From: Ichthyophthirius multifiliis
Lineage: Eukaryota > Ciliophora > Oligohymenophorea > Hymenostomatida
Direction: 5' to 3'
DNA length: 41,722 bases
Assembly: GCF_000220395.1 (NCBI RefSeq)
Contig: NW_004087766.1
Coordinates: 1-41,722 of the forward strand
The notes below the pieces were generated by a model. That model was not told the origin of the DNA, made no database searches, and saw only the letters and a program-made list of their open reading frames with translations. Position 1 is the stretch's first letter, and the number at the start of each line of letters is the position of its first letter. Positions 24,531 through 36,758 of the stretch are shown here, in pieces. A program made the position numbers and the translations under genes.

Positions 24531-27138
24531 AAATTTTTTTTTTTTTATTATTTTTATTTTCATATATATGTATTTAATTATTTTTTTTTAAATATCTTAT
24601 ATTATATTTTTTTTTTAGTTACTAGATATCTTTTAGCATGATTTTATTTAATTTCTAATTTAGCTATAGAAATCCCTTCAATAAGTCTACAAACTGCCAC
24701 CCTCATAAATTCTCCTCCTTTTCCTCTAAAAAGTCTATTTTTTTCAATTATACTTACCACTTCTAATACCTTTGCTAACATTTCTCCTTAAAAAAATTCT
24801 TAAACATAATTATTTTTCCTAATTCGTTCATATTATTCTTTAAAAGCCTACATATACTCACCTGCATTAATTAATTTTCTTTCATTTTAAGAAAGAGTTC
24901 TTAAAAAAATACTATCTTTCATTTCATCTTTCATATTATGCAATTCGCTTTTTCCACAAGCCCCGACTAAAATTTCTGCAATTCCATAAATTGCGCCATG
25001 TCTCACTTCCAATTAATCACTAGTTATATAATTTAATAATCCTGCCAAAACATCATTTATCATAAATTCGGGATCCAAAGGAGTCATTAAACATAAGCAA
25101 GCCGCAGCCAATCTCCTAATTTCAATATCTTAGTGTTTCAATTTATTAAAGGCCAAATGTTCTACGAATCCCCTCATGTATTCCTTATAATGTCCCACAT
25201 AGACTCCTATATTTAAATAAGCATTACTTCTCAAACCCAACGTAAAATAATCTGCTTCTGTAAGAATTTAAATTCCATATGGGAAATTCCCTTATCTTCC
25301 CACATGTTCCTAAAAAGCTGCAGCAGCAGCCCTTCTGCAATTAACTTCTCGATCAAAAACACATGTAATAAGCAAATTTTTAGCCAACTCCTCTACATAT
25401 CCTTCTAAAACATCCGGATCATACGCTCTGGCGAATGCCCAAGTAATATAACACGCACTATCCCTTACATTACTTCCGACATTATAATTTCCTTGATTAA
25501 CACTAAAGTGCAATGCTTTAAAAAGCACTGGAAAAACCTCACTAAGTCTTTCTGGTAATAAAAGTCCTCTTCTGCATAATTCCCCTAAGCATAAACAACC
25601 ACCGTGCCAAGCATCTTCGCTTTCGTTAGGTGAAAAAAGCTCCAGGACACTATTTAAAACATCATCTGCCATATTCAAATCTAGTCTAGATGTGATTCTT
25701 CCTATTCCTTTTGCACAAGACCATCTTACAACGGTGTATTTATCTCTTAAATTTTCCAATATATAGTCTATTATATTCTCTAAAGCTTCCTAGTCAACAT
25801 CTTCGAAATATTAATGAGAATTAGTTAATTCTATAGCTTTTTCTTGGCTGCTTTTTTACTTTTATTATTATTATTATTGCATTTAAACGTTAGATTGTAA
25901 TTTTTTATTCTCTATACCAGTTTTTTTCATGTTTTCAACTAATTTATTATTTCCTCGTCTATAAGCCCATGCCACAGCCCTTGGTCTTAAATAAATTAAG
26001 CCTATTCTTTGGGCTAACTTACACTTTAAATGCTTCAAAGCGGGATTTTCTATAATTTTTTTGCCCGAAATAGGATCTCTGGACTATATAAGTTCCATAA
26101 GAAGTGTTAAATATTGAAGGAATTCCTTTCTTTGACCAACTTTGAGAATTTCTGCGAGAGATTAATATATGCCGGTGCATACATTTATTTAAAAAGGATC
26201 GTTTTTGAGTTGTTTTATGATATAAATACACCAAGTAATATATTCATGTAGAATCGAGGTTTTTTAAATATCTGGACGAGTAAAAAAACAAGATAAAAAT
26301 AAAGAAGAAGCATTTATTAATTTAGAAGTAGAATTTAAGTAAAATTTGGAAATTTCAATTAAATTAGAATGAATATTTTCGCAATATTTTTGTTAATTTT
26401 ATTATTATTTATCTATTTAAACTTCGATCATTTGCATATTTTTAGAATCTATAGTAACTAAATCAAAAGGGACTAAAATAATAATTGACATCCATAAAAG
26501 AAGTACATATTTACTTTCCCAAATTTCCTATTGAATATTTCTCTAAGTAATTAAATAATAAACAACAGGCTCTAAATCTCTCACTTCATGAGGAAAATAA
26601 TTCTGAACATTTTTATAATTTCTCACTTTACAAAGCATATAAACTACACTGACTATACTATGGAAATTTTATTGATTTTTTTCTTATATTATCGCTTTAT
26701 TTTCTAAAGAATCCTTCATGTATTTATGTAAAAAAAAATTTATTTAGTCCATTAAAGGCATTATTATAGGAACCATTACTGAATCCAATAATACAGGTTA
26801 TTCTTAATATTTTTATATTATATAATTCAATCTTTCGCATATTTTTGTGAAAGGAAATTTCTTTATCTATTCTTCATTTAAAGAATGCACTTTATTTATT
26901 TCTGTGTGCTAAAAATATAAGCAAATATTCTTTATGTCAGCTTACAGTATATCTTTTTCTTAGACAAATAAATATGTGTTTTAAGATACACCTTCGTGTA
27001 GTTCATTTGCGTTTATTTAAAGGTCTTGCTCGTTTAATGAATTTAGGGGATTTTATTCATTACTAATTAAAGGAGTGTAGGTGAAATTATGAACTTGTTT
27101 TTTAAATCTAAATATGTTGATTCGCGGTTATAGGCCAT
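22820..27138 (-). CDS. TBCD: Tubulin-specific chaperone D (cofactor D)
   Basis: A large HEAT-repeat chaperone that captures beta-tubulin and, with cofactors E and C, assembles the alpha/beta dimer; ciliates need large amounts of tubulin. The best block is at 25310-25759: [40 protein letters not shown] and [19 protein letters not shown], with [14 protein letters not shown] after them. Further matches are [20 protein letters not shown] (near 24040) and [20 protein letters not shown] (near 23490). Introns include about 24454-24617 (with a TA microsatellite), 23519-23563 and 23166-23211. The frame needs single-base corrections at an A6 run near the start (27098-27103), a T6 run on the coding strand (24136-24141), and within 23640-23745. 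Because the rest is well conserved I read these as sequence errors, not a pseudogene. The start at 27138 depends on the first correction. The stop is TGA 22820-22822. Confidence 0.93.
24474..24530. repeat. (TA)n microsatellite inside an intron
   Basis: About 27 TA units lie within an intron of the tubulin cofactor D gene. The flanking exon ends AKRYL and the next begins DTLDECL, so the repeat is spliced out. Confidence 0.8.
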
Positions 27139-27365
27139 TTTCTTTATTTTATTATTGTTTTTTATATAAGTATATTTTTTTAGGATTTTTTTTTTAAAAT
27201 TTATTAAAAAAATTATGTATATATAAAAAAAATTAATATAAATATGGAATATTTTTCTGATATAATTAAAAATAAATAAATAATAAAAATAAAAAGAATT
27301 AATAAAAAACAGCCCTAATAATAATTATTATTAATAAAAAAATAAATATATATATAACAAAAAAA

Positions 27366-29505
27366 ATGGAAACAAATTCAAATAAATCATATTCCATTAA
27401 ATAAAACAATAATTTATTAATAAAAGATAAAGAATAAACCTTATAAAAAAATTAATTGAAATTAGATAGTCCTAGAACATAATAGGCAATGTAATTATTA
27501 GGGATTCAAATCGAAGAATTATAAAAGAAGTACTTCAAAAATAAAATTTAAATATTATTTATATAATAAAATAAAACTAGAAACTTACAAGATTTTACTC
27601 AATAAGGTTTATCACCAGTTATATCATAAATAAGATACGAACATTATATTAAAAAACTAACAAGTAAAATTTAAACAATATACATAACAACTAAATATAT
27701 ATATATTATGTGAATAGATGATACTTTAGATATTCTTAAAAAAAGAAAATAAATAATAATTTAATAAAGACAAGATATTTCTTAATAAAATAATACACAT
27801 AAAAATTTTAAGAGTTAAATTTTGGAAAAAACAATGTATTATTTGAAAAACAGTCACGAAAATGCTAGTGTAGCAGATGGCTTTTCTATAATAAATGAAG
27901 GGGAGAGCTAAGTAGATTATTTCGATTTAGAAATGGAAAAATAAATTAATAAATATAATAAATTAAAAATACAAATGCAAGTAAAATAATATATAAAAAT
28001 GCAACTATTTTATATGTCAAAATAAAAGAATGAAGGCAAACAAATATTTATGTAAGAATTAAAAAGATAATAAATGGTTGAAGATATGTTAAGAAGAGAA
28101 ATTTAAATTGCAAAAAATAGAGAAAAACGTGCAAAAACAAAATAGGAAGAAAAAAAAATACAATAAGAAAGAGCATTTGAAAGCCTAGAATAAATAAACT
28201 AAAGTTAAAAATAATTTTAAGTTAAAAAATTAAAATAAAGGTAAGAAATGCTATAAAAACTAAAACTAGTGTAAAATAATAAAAAAAAAAAAAATTTATA
28301 AATAAAAGAAAAGAAAATTAAGAAAAACTAAACGAATAATTAAATTTATAAAAAATATAATAAAAAGAAAAATTAGTAGAAAGGTTTTAGAAAATTTCGA
28401 GGGCAAAATCGGATTGTGAATTAAATATATAAAAAAAATGTGAGCATTAATATTATTAATTAATGCATAAATAAGAACAATCGAATAATAATCATAAAAA
28501 TTTTATTTAATAAAAGCAAGCTAGAACATAAGATAAACTCAAACAAGAATAAAAATAATTAGAATCTTTTATATAAAGTTCTAAATAATAAGAAATTAGA
28601 AGTCTTTCAACTTTTATACATAAATAAATATAAAAAGAAGAAAAATTTTAATGTATTGTTAAAAAAAGAAATAAATTTTTATTTTTTTTTAAAAAAAAAG
28701 ATAATAAATTAAAATAAAGCTTAATGGATATAGAAAAAACTAAATAAAAAATCTCAAAATAAAAATAATTAAAAGAAAATGTTAAAAATGTAAGATTATA
28801 ATTCAAATAAAGCATGAGTAATTTATAAGAAAGACTTTAAAAAGCCGCATATAATTTAGATTAATAAAAAGTATTAATTATTTTTTTTAAAAATGAAGAT
28901 TAATGAAAAAATTACATAAAAAAAAGTAAAAAAGAGAATAATAAATTTTAATTTAAAAAGAATTAAATGATTTAGATATTTAAGATAAAAAAATGCAACA
29001 TTAAAGAATTTAAAGAATAAAAATGTTAAAACTTGAATAAATGTTAGAAAAGAATAAAAAAAACTATTAGAATATTTAGATTATTAAACAAAAAAATTAA
29101 ATTTTATAATAAACAAAAAAGTAGATATTTTTAATGCATATATTATAAAAATATTTTAAAAAAAAATATAAAAAGAGAAGTTTCTTAATAAGCAAAACTT
29201 GAAAATTAAAGAATTTTAGGAGGATTGAAATAAGTTTAGGAAATACTGTTTTCTGATAAAAAAATTATTTAAGAATCTTAAGCTAAAAAAGGAATAAGGT
29301 AAATAATTTTAAAAATATTTAATTATAATTATATTTTAAATAAAAAAATATTATAAATAAATATAAATTTATAATAAAAAGTATTTTAAAGAAAATATTT
29401 AATTAAAATGATGATGATATTTAAATAAAAAAAATTGAATAAAAGTATTTACCTTAAGAAATAACAGAATAAAATTAATAATAATAAAAAAATAAAAACG
29501 TATGA
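27366..29505 (+). CDS. Coiled-coil protein, unassigned
   Basis: It begins METNSNKSYSIKQNNN, followed by a compact, less repetitive segment containing SPRTQQAMQLLGIQIEELQ and, in the next exon, LSPVISQIRYEHYIKKL. These are the most family-like parts. The rest is a long K/Q/E-rich coiled coil (VEDMLRREIQIAKNREKRAK; QKQARTQDKLKQEQKQLESF). Many GT-AG introns of about 45-90 nt interrupt it, for example near 27541, 27661 and 29299. The C-terminus is EIQIKK-like, ending with TGA 29503-29505. The start is divergent from tubulin cofactor D with only 227 bases between the two ATGs. Function unknown; a cytoskeletal or ciliary role would be a guess. Confidence 0.7.
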
Positions 29506-30162
29506 AAATAATAATAAAAATAAATAGATAGATATATATATTAAAAAAAAATAGATTTATAATAATATATAATAAAATTATACAAATTGATATTTAAAAA
29601 TATATATATATATATAAATAAATATAAAAAAAATATATAAATATATGTATATATATATTTAATTTTATAATATATAAAAAAATTAAATAATTTTATATTT
29701 ATCATTAAATATTATTAAGAAAAATATGATTTTTTATTTATTTTATAAATATTTATTAATATTTTCGAATTAATAAATTTTTCAAATTATTAATATTATA
29801 AATTAATATATTGTAATATATTTATTTAAATTTATTGTTTTTTTTATATATAATCATAATAATAATTTTTATAGTTTTTTCCTATTTTCCTTTTAATCTA
29901 TAAAAAATTAGAATGAACTATAATTTTTTTTTTAAATATATATATTAATTATCTTAAATAAATTCATATTTTCATTTACATATTTTAATATAATTAAATT
30001 AAAATATAATATAATATAATATAATATAATATAATATAATATAATATAATATAATATAATATAATATAATATAATATAATATAATATAATAAATCGCAAA
30101 AATACATATTTTAATTTCTTTATTTAAAAATAATTAAAACCTAAAAAAATTAACAAAATAAA
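29506..30162. other. Intergenic with TATAA pentanucleotide array
   Basis: AT-rich spacer. Its only distinct element is the pentanucleotide repeat listed separately, which ends about 70 bases before the ubinuclein-like start codon. Confidence 0.6.
30004..30091. repeat. (TATAA)n array, about 17 units
   Basis: A nearly perfect five-base tandem repeat. A second array of the same unit lies at about 33236-33296. The two arrays bracket the segment holding the ubinuclein-like gene and its weak neighbour. Confidence 0.9.
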
Positions 30163-31726
30163 ATGACTGATAATACAAATAAAATAATAAACTTAGAAGA
30201 AGAAGAAGCCTAGCAAGATTAATAAAGCAAAGATTAAAAAAATAAGCAAAAAAAGTAATTATAAAAGTAAATTAACCCCTTACCAATTTTACTTTTAGAA
30301 TAATAAATAAAAGAAAACTAATAAAAGCGACTATAACAAAGTAAAAAAACGAAACAAAATTGTTTTAAAAATAAATTCAATTAAATTTAAAAAATATATA
30401 GCAAATTCTAAATTAGACTTTAATTGGATAACATATAATTCAAATGAAATAAAAACATTAAATTATCTTGCTGATTTTCTATAGAAATACGATAATATTG
30501 ATTACATAAAGTTAGATTTAGCCGAATTCAACTAAACAGATGTGAACCCAATATAATAATAATTCCATTCATAAATAAGTTCTGTAACAGATGATCTATA
30601 TAAAAGAATTTTAAGATACGGACAAGTCGACAATATTTCAAGAATAGCTAAAAAAAGTGGAGCCATAGCAAAAGGAGATTAATCAAATAATTTTCGAGAC
30701 GAATTATATTATGATTAAAATGATCCCTTTATTGATGATAGTGAATATTATTCCGCAAAAGGGTAATAAATTTCATAAAGAATGTAATTAGCAGAAGTTT
30801 TCATTGATGATTTTAGAAGTTTCGAAGGTGATTTGAAGAATTTCATACTTTCCGATATGTATAAATAGAGGGTAGAAATAATGGATAATTTGGAAAAAAA
30901 GAATAAGATTTAAGAAGAAGAAGAAATCGTTTAAAAAAAAAAAAAAAAATAGTAAAAAGAAAAGACCCTAGTAATATTAATTAAAATGTTAATAATATTA
31001 ATTAAAATAATAATAATATTAATTAAAATAATGCAAATAATACAAATAATGCAAATAATGTAATAAATGATTTAGAAAAAGAATTAAAAAGTACTAAAAC
31101 AAAAAAAAATAAACTGCAGTTTTATGCGATACAGAAAAAAAGAATAATCAGAAGATCAAAAAAAAAATGAAAATAATAATATTATATAGTAATAGCAATA
31201 ATAATAATAACAATAATAATAATAATAGTAATAATAATAACAATAATAATAACAATAATAATAACAATAATAACAATAATAACAATAATAATCAAACAAT
31301 TTAGACTAATAATAAACTGATTAAATTAAATAAACATTTGACCTTTTAAATATGTAATAATTAAGTTTCTAAGCACTTTAATAAAACTAGTTTTTTTTGC
31401 CTAATCTTTCTAATATTAACCTTTTTAATCCAGCCTATTTAAAAAATACATTCTAATAATATGATCCTATGTTACTTTCTTAATTGTCTTAGTCTTTTGA
31501 TATTAATTAATTGTTAATGCTGTAACCTTAATTATAAATGATGTAATAATAATAGATATAAACATCGGAAGGGGTTACTTCTTAATAAACTGTAATAAGT
31601 TTAAATGAAAAAGGCGCCCAAAAAAAAAAGAAAAAAAAATAAGAAGGAAATTCTTAAGAAAATTCTAACAAAAAAAAATAAAATTTTATTGATTTAATTG
31701 AAATTGAAGATGATGGAGATGATTGA
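30163..31726 (+). CDS. Ubinuclein/HPC2-like HIRA-complex subunit
   Basis: The diagnostic block is YYDQNDPFIDDSEYY at about 30706-30750, which matches the HPC2/ubinuclein (HUN) domain that binds histone H3.3 within the HIRA chaperone complex. The N-terminus is acidic (INLEEEEAQQDQQ) and an intron at about 30341-30402 joins it to NSKLDFNWITYNSNEIKTLN. After the HUN block come an Asp/Lys-rich helix (FIDDFRSFEGDLKNFILSDM), a Lys run, an Asn-rich stretch, a Gln run of roughly 35 residues written with CAA, TAA and TAG (31190-31290), and a conserved-looking tail (FLPNLSNINLFNPAYLKNTF) ending in an acidic IEIEDDGDD. An A17 run at 30933-30949 seems one base short, and another frame change near 31090-31140 is unresolved. 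The gene lies in the nucleosome-assembly pathway by domain only. Confidence 0.85.
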
Positions 31727-32286
31727 AGATTATTTTTTAAAAAATAAATAAATAAATGTTATTTATAATTTAATAGAGCGTAAAGTATAAAAATATTTTA
31801 GATATTATTAATTATTTTTTTATTTTAATTTAAAAATAAAAAAATATAATTATTATAAAAATATATTTATTTTTCATATATTTTATTTTATATTAAAAAC
31901 ATTATACTTTTTTATATAATTTATTTTAATTAGAAAAAAAAAAATTCTTTTATATTAAAAAATAATTTGATTTTATTCTAATTTAAGCACTTACTAAAAC
32001 AAATTTATAATTAAAAATTAAAATATATTGTTTAAAAAAAGAATAATAAACTAAATAATATTTTTGAAAAAAGCATAAATATATGTTATTAAATTTAAAT
32101 AAGAAATATATTTAAAAAAAAAAAAAAAATTAAATAATAAAAAAATATATTCATTATTTATATAATATTCTATTTTTAATATTAAACATTAATAATAATA
32201 CCGATAAAAATATTAATTTAACTTTTATAAAAAATATTATTAAATAAAAAATATAATTAAAAACTTAAAATTAAAAAAAACAGAAA
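31727..32286. other. Intergenic, nothing recognised
   Basis: Poly-A and poly-T rich spacer between two co-directional genes. Confidence 0.5.
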
Positions 32287-32921
32287 ATGCAAACATCAGA
32301 ATAGAAACAATATACATAAGTAGAAAAATAAATAGAAATTTCTGTATTCTTTATAAATTGATAAATTTTTATAAATTTTTGTTATTGTGCATTATGCTTT
32401 TAATTTTATTTAGATTTAAAAATTTAAATATACAAAATTAAAACAAATGAACTCATTGTAAGTTAATAATTTTCAGCTTAAACCTATACATAGAATTTTA
32501 AAATAATAAATAGAATTATTTAATATAATCTAAAATGATTAAATAAAAAAAAGGATGCATAAAACCCTTAGATTTATAGAAACATATATTTATTTAGAAT
32601 AACTAAAAAGGCAATTTTAATTTTAATAAGGAAAGAAATTCTAACTAAAATATTAATTTTTAAATATTTAATTTTAAAAATATTAAAGGATTAATATTTT
32701 TCATTAAGAAAGTCACTATTGTTTCGAAATTCTGTTTAAAAAAAAATAGAAAATCAAAATATTTGCAAGTTTAAAAAAAAAATTCATTAAAAATGCATAA
32801 AATAATAAAAAAATATAATTTTTTTAAATTAAACTTATTTATTTAGATTTTAAATAAAATTTTATTGAATGCAAATTATCTGAAATTTAATTTAAAAAAT
32901 TACATTTTTTAAATAATTTGA
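32287..32921 (+). CDS. Weakly supported gene, unassigned
   Basis: It starts MQTSEQKQYTQVEKQIEIS. An intron at 32344-32413 and a possible 19-nt intron at 32458-32476 (GTAAGT...TTTTCAG) give an exact 546-nt coding sequence (181 residues). It contains KMIKQKKGCIKPLDLQKHI and KGNFNFNKERNSNQNI and stops at TGA 32919-32921. If the tiny intron is not spliced, the original frame is also open and runs hundreds of bases further, so the protein downstream of residue 34 is uncertain. No domain is recognised. Slightly raised GC and polar composition are the only arguments for coding. Confidence 0.35.
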
Positions 32922-33547
32922 ATCATTATATTATATTAAATATTTTTTTTGCTTTTAAAAAATTAATGATGTAATAATCAAAAACATTAATATTTTATAT
33001 AAAAGGTATAAATATTAAAAAAATTGGTTAAAATATGAGCCTTGTTAAATTTAAAGGAAAAATATTAACGAAAATTATTGATTTTATCAAAATGTAATTA
33101 TAATTTATATTTAATGGTTAAGAAAATAAAAAAAAGATAACATAATATTTTATTACTAATATATATTGCTTTAATAATATATATACAAAAATTTATTAAG
33201 TTTTTAAATATATTTAATAAATAATGTAATATAATATATTATAATATAATATAATATAATATAATATAATATAATATAATATATAATATAATATAAATAT
33301 TTTTATTAAAATAAAATTTCTAAATTATATATATTGAAATTAAAAGAAAATTAAATTTATTTTTTTTAATTATAAGAATTATTAAAAAAATATACTTAAG
33401 TTTACACTTAATTTTTATTAAATAAATATTATTTTTATAATATCATCAAATTAAAATATATTTAATTTTTCATAAATGAAAAAAAAAAGAAAGGAAGTAA
33501 AAAATAAAATATAAAGAAACACAAAAACATGCATTTTTATATTTTTT
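32922..33547. other. Intergenic with second TATAA array
   Basis: AT-rich DNA between the weak gene and the 3' end of isocitrate dehydrogenase. About 33236-33296 is a TATAA pentanucleotide array like the one at 30004-30091. An open plus-strand frame through 32930-33110 is possible but not convincing. Confidence 0.5.
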
Positions 33548-34864
33548 TCAAAGTTGAATATTTCCTATTAAAGCTTTAGTATACTCAGAACAAGTTGTCT
33601 TTCCACCCAAATCACCTGTTCTATATTTTCCTTATTACAAAGTATTAATAACAGCATTTTATATAGCATCTCCTTCTTTTCTGAATCCCATAGCTTATAA
33701 CATCTAAAAAATATTATTTTTTAAAATAAAATATTATTTTTTAAAATAAAATATATACCATAACAGAGGAAAGAATAAGTGCAGTAGGATTAGCTAAGTT
33801 CTTACCTGCAATATCAGGAGCAGTACCATGTACAGCTTCATAAACAGCACATTCGTGTGAGATGTTTCCAGAAGCCGTTAATCCTAATCCTCCTATTAAT
33901 CCAGCACATAAATCAGAGACTATATCGCCATATAAATTAGGCATAACCATTACGTCATAGTTTTCAGGGCTTTTAGCTAATTTCATACATATAGTATCGA
34001 TTTATTCTTCTCTGTAATTTAATTCAGGATATTCTTTTGAAATTTCATTGCATGTTTAGATAAATAAGCCATCTCCTTTTTTCATTACTCCAGCTTTGTG
34101 ACAAGCTACTACACTTTTTCTATCTATTTTTTTATTTTATTTTTTTTATTACAAAATATAAATATAATAAATACTATTTTTTTTAGCAAACTCAAATGCA
34201 TAACGAGCAATATTTTAGCATGCTGGTTTTGATATGATTTTTAGATTTTCAACAACTCCTGGAACAACCTAATAAAACAGTAAAAAATAGAAGAAAAAAA
34301 ATATTATATTACTTCATGTTCTAAACCCGAATATTCTCCTTCAGTATTTTCTCTAATAGTAACTAAATTTACCCCTTTATAAGGTGTATTGACACCTTCT
34401 AAACTTCTACAAGGTCTTACATTTGCAAATAAATTTAATTTTTTTCTCATTGTAATATTAAGAGATCTATAACCTTTACCAATAGGTGTTTCAAAAGGAC
34501 CTTTTTTTTTATTTTTTGTCAATCACAAAATTTTTAATTTAAGTACCTTTTAAACCAAATTTGTAATTTAAACAAGCTTATAGAGATTCTTCTTTTATCA
34601 AATCTCCTTATTCATTAATAGGTTTTGTATAAATTTCATGTGTTTCCCATTCAATAGGAACTTTTATAGCACTAAAAATATCACAAACTGATTAAGAAAT
34701 TTCAGGACCTATTCCATGTCCAGGAAATAAAACAGCTTTTTAATTCTTATTTTTTATATATTTATATATATTAAATATGATTTTATAAAGTTTACTTAAA
34801 CTGAGAAATTAAAAAAAGGAATTTACTTGAGAGTGAAGTTTAAATTTGAAATTTTTTTAATCAT
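33548..34864 (-). CDS. NAD-dependent isocitrate dehydrogenase, alpha type
   Basis: This mitochondrial enzyme oxidises isocitrate to 2-oxoglutarate in the TCA cycle. Six exons are supported; four introns are 44-54 nt (34746-34795, 34501-34546, 34269-34312, about 34121-34174), and the last is near 33704-33759. The N-terminus ([20 protein letters not shown]) is basic and hydrophobic, a likely presequence. Then follow [90 protein letters not shown] and [20 protein letters not shown]. The [17 protein letters not shown] and HGTAPDIAG motifs agree with the catalytic alpha subunit rather than the regulatory beta/gamma subunits, which have altered versions. It ends with [20 protein letters not shown]. 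Its start is 480 bases from the next gene's 3' end. Confidence 0.95.
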
Positions 34865-35345
34865 TAATATTAGTTTTTATTTAATTTTCAAAAAAAATAG
34901 TAATTTAGTTAGTTAGTTAGTTTTATTTTTATTTATAAAATATTAATTATTTTTCTTATAAAAATTTATAAATAAAAAAAAATTATATAAAAAATATAAA
35001 TATATTAAAAAAAAATAATTAAAAATATATAATAAAAAAAAAAAATATACAAATATATATATAAAAAAAATGTATATATAATATAGAAACATATATTTTA
35101 ATATGTATTTATAAAAATATATAGAAACATATATTTTAATATTTATTTATAAATATATATATATATATATATATTTACATTTAATTATTTATAAAATTAT
35201 TTTTATATTATATCTATAAATATATTTATATACATATATTTTAAAAAGAAAAATATAGTTAATTAGTTTTTCAATTAAAATAAAAAAAACAATATTCATT
35301 ATTCATTAATTATTTTTTTTAGAAATTTTTTAAAAGTTATAATTT
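34865..35345. other. Intergenic, simple-sequence rich
   Basis: It holds a short TAGT repeat at about 34904-34922 and TA runs near 35150-35175. No gene is seen. Confidence 0.6.
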
Positions 35346-36460
35346 TCATTTCTTTTATTTGGAATTAATTTCTTTTTATTTTTATATAAAAAAACCAATT
35401 TATTTAACAAGAACTTTTTTTATTTCCTCAGTTTCCATATATAATTATTAATATTTATTTTCATATTCTAAAATTTGTTTTTAAAGGCTTTCATTTTAAT
35501 TTACTTCTTATTATAAATTTTCTTTCAAATGTTAATTTTCTTATACTAAATTAGTTTATTAATTATCTTAATGTGTAATATTTTGTAATTAATTAATTTC
35601 TTTTTATAATTTTTAATGAAAATTTAATAATGAGACTGCCATTTTTTTAGATATTTAAGTCTATTATTATAATTAATCTTTTAAATTTATATTATCTTAT
35701 ATATATTTTTTCATTTATTTTTTAACATCTAAAAGATTTTATAAATACAATTTTTTTTTTTAATTTTTTTAATCTGAATTTTATTTTAATTCTTTTTTTT
35801 TTATTTTTTCTTTTAAATTTTTTATTTCTATTTTCAATTAAAAAAATTCGCTTTAAATTTAAGAATTCCTCAAGTTAAAATTATTTAATTATTCTATATT
35901 TATGTTTAATTTTTTTACATAATTTTCTATTTCTTCATCTTTTTCTTCATATTCGTTTATATTTATTATTTATATTTAATTTTTTTGTGTTTTTTCTTAT
36001 ATTTTTTTTTCTAATTTTTATTTATTTTCAACACTTTATATTGTATCTTAGCATGAATTATATTATGAATAATTTGAAATTTGAATGCATTCTTTTTTTT
36101 GGAAGAATTCTTTGATTTTTAATTAGATTTTAATGAAGATGGTGATTATTCTTATATATTTATCTTATTCTTTATTATATTTTCACCTTATAGAACTTTA
36201 TTTTCATTTTAATTATTTTTCTAAGTAATTAGATTTATTAAATTTTATTAATAAAAAGATTATTATTATTTAAAGCTCTTATATGATTCTGAATTTTATG
36301 TTTTATAATATTAATTAATGATATCAATTGAATTTATTTACTATATTTTATTTCCTTCTAATAATGGAGGTGGAGGTGAATCTTAATCTATATCTTCTTC
36401 TTCATTCTCTTCTTCTTATTATTATAAATTTGTATTTTTATTATTTTTTGTTTATAACAT
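35346..36460 (-). CDS. Coiled-coil protein with acidic head, unassigned
   Basis: It starts MLQTKNNKNTNLQQQEEE, followed by acidic EEEDIDQDSPPPPLL, a polar Asn/Gln/Lys region, KSNQKSKNSSKKK, and then a long coiled coil (EYEEKDEEIENYVKKLN; LKIEIKNLKEKIKKKELK; KLQKEINQLQNITHQDNQ). No intron is needed. The span is 1115 nt, one short of a whole number of codons. The frame breaks exactly at an A8 run on the coding strand (36093-36100); adding one A gives 371 residues ending at TGA 35346-35348. No family is recognised. It is divergent from the pseudokinase gene across 298 bases. Confidence 0.7.
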
Positions 36461-36758
36461 TTTTAATATTTATATTTTTTTTAACGAAACGAAAAAAAAA
36501 AAATGAAAATGATAATCATATATATATAAAAATATATATAAAATAAGTATAAAATTATTATTATTAAAAATTATTTTTTTATAGAAACAAAAAATTTAAT
36601 TTAAAAATTAAATTTTTATTTTTTTTAAAAAAAAAAATAAAAATAAAAATATATTTTGTATTTAAAATAAAATAAATTTTAAAAATATATGTATTTTTAA
36701 ATATTATTTTTTATAAATAAAAATATACATTATATTTAAAATATAATAATAAAAAAAA
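36461..36758. promoter_or_regulatory. Short divergent intergenic region
   Basis: 298 bases separate the ATGs of the coiled-coil gene and the pseudokinase, so both promoters must fit here. Only A/T runs are visible; no motif can be named. Confidence 0.4.

Noticed and set aside
22820-27138. Tubulin cofactor D as a pseudogene
   Set aside because: Several frame breaks exist, but the protein is conserved across its full length, introns are clean and similar breaks occur in other conserved genes. Sequence error is more likely than decay.
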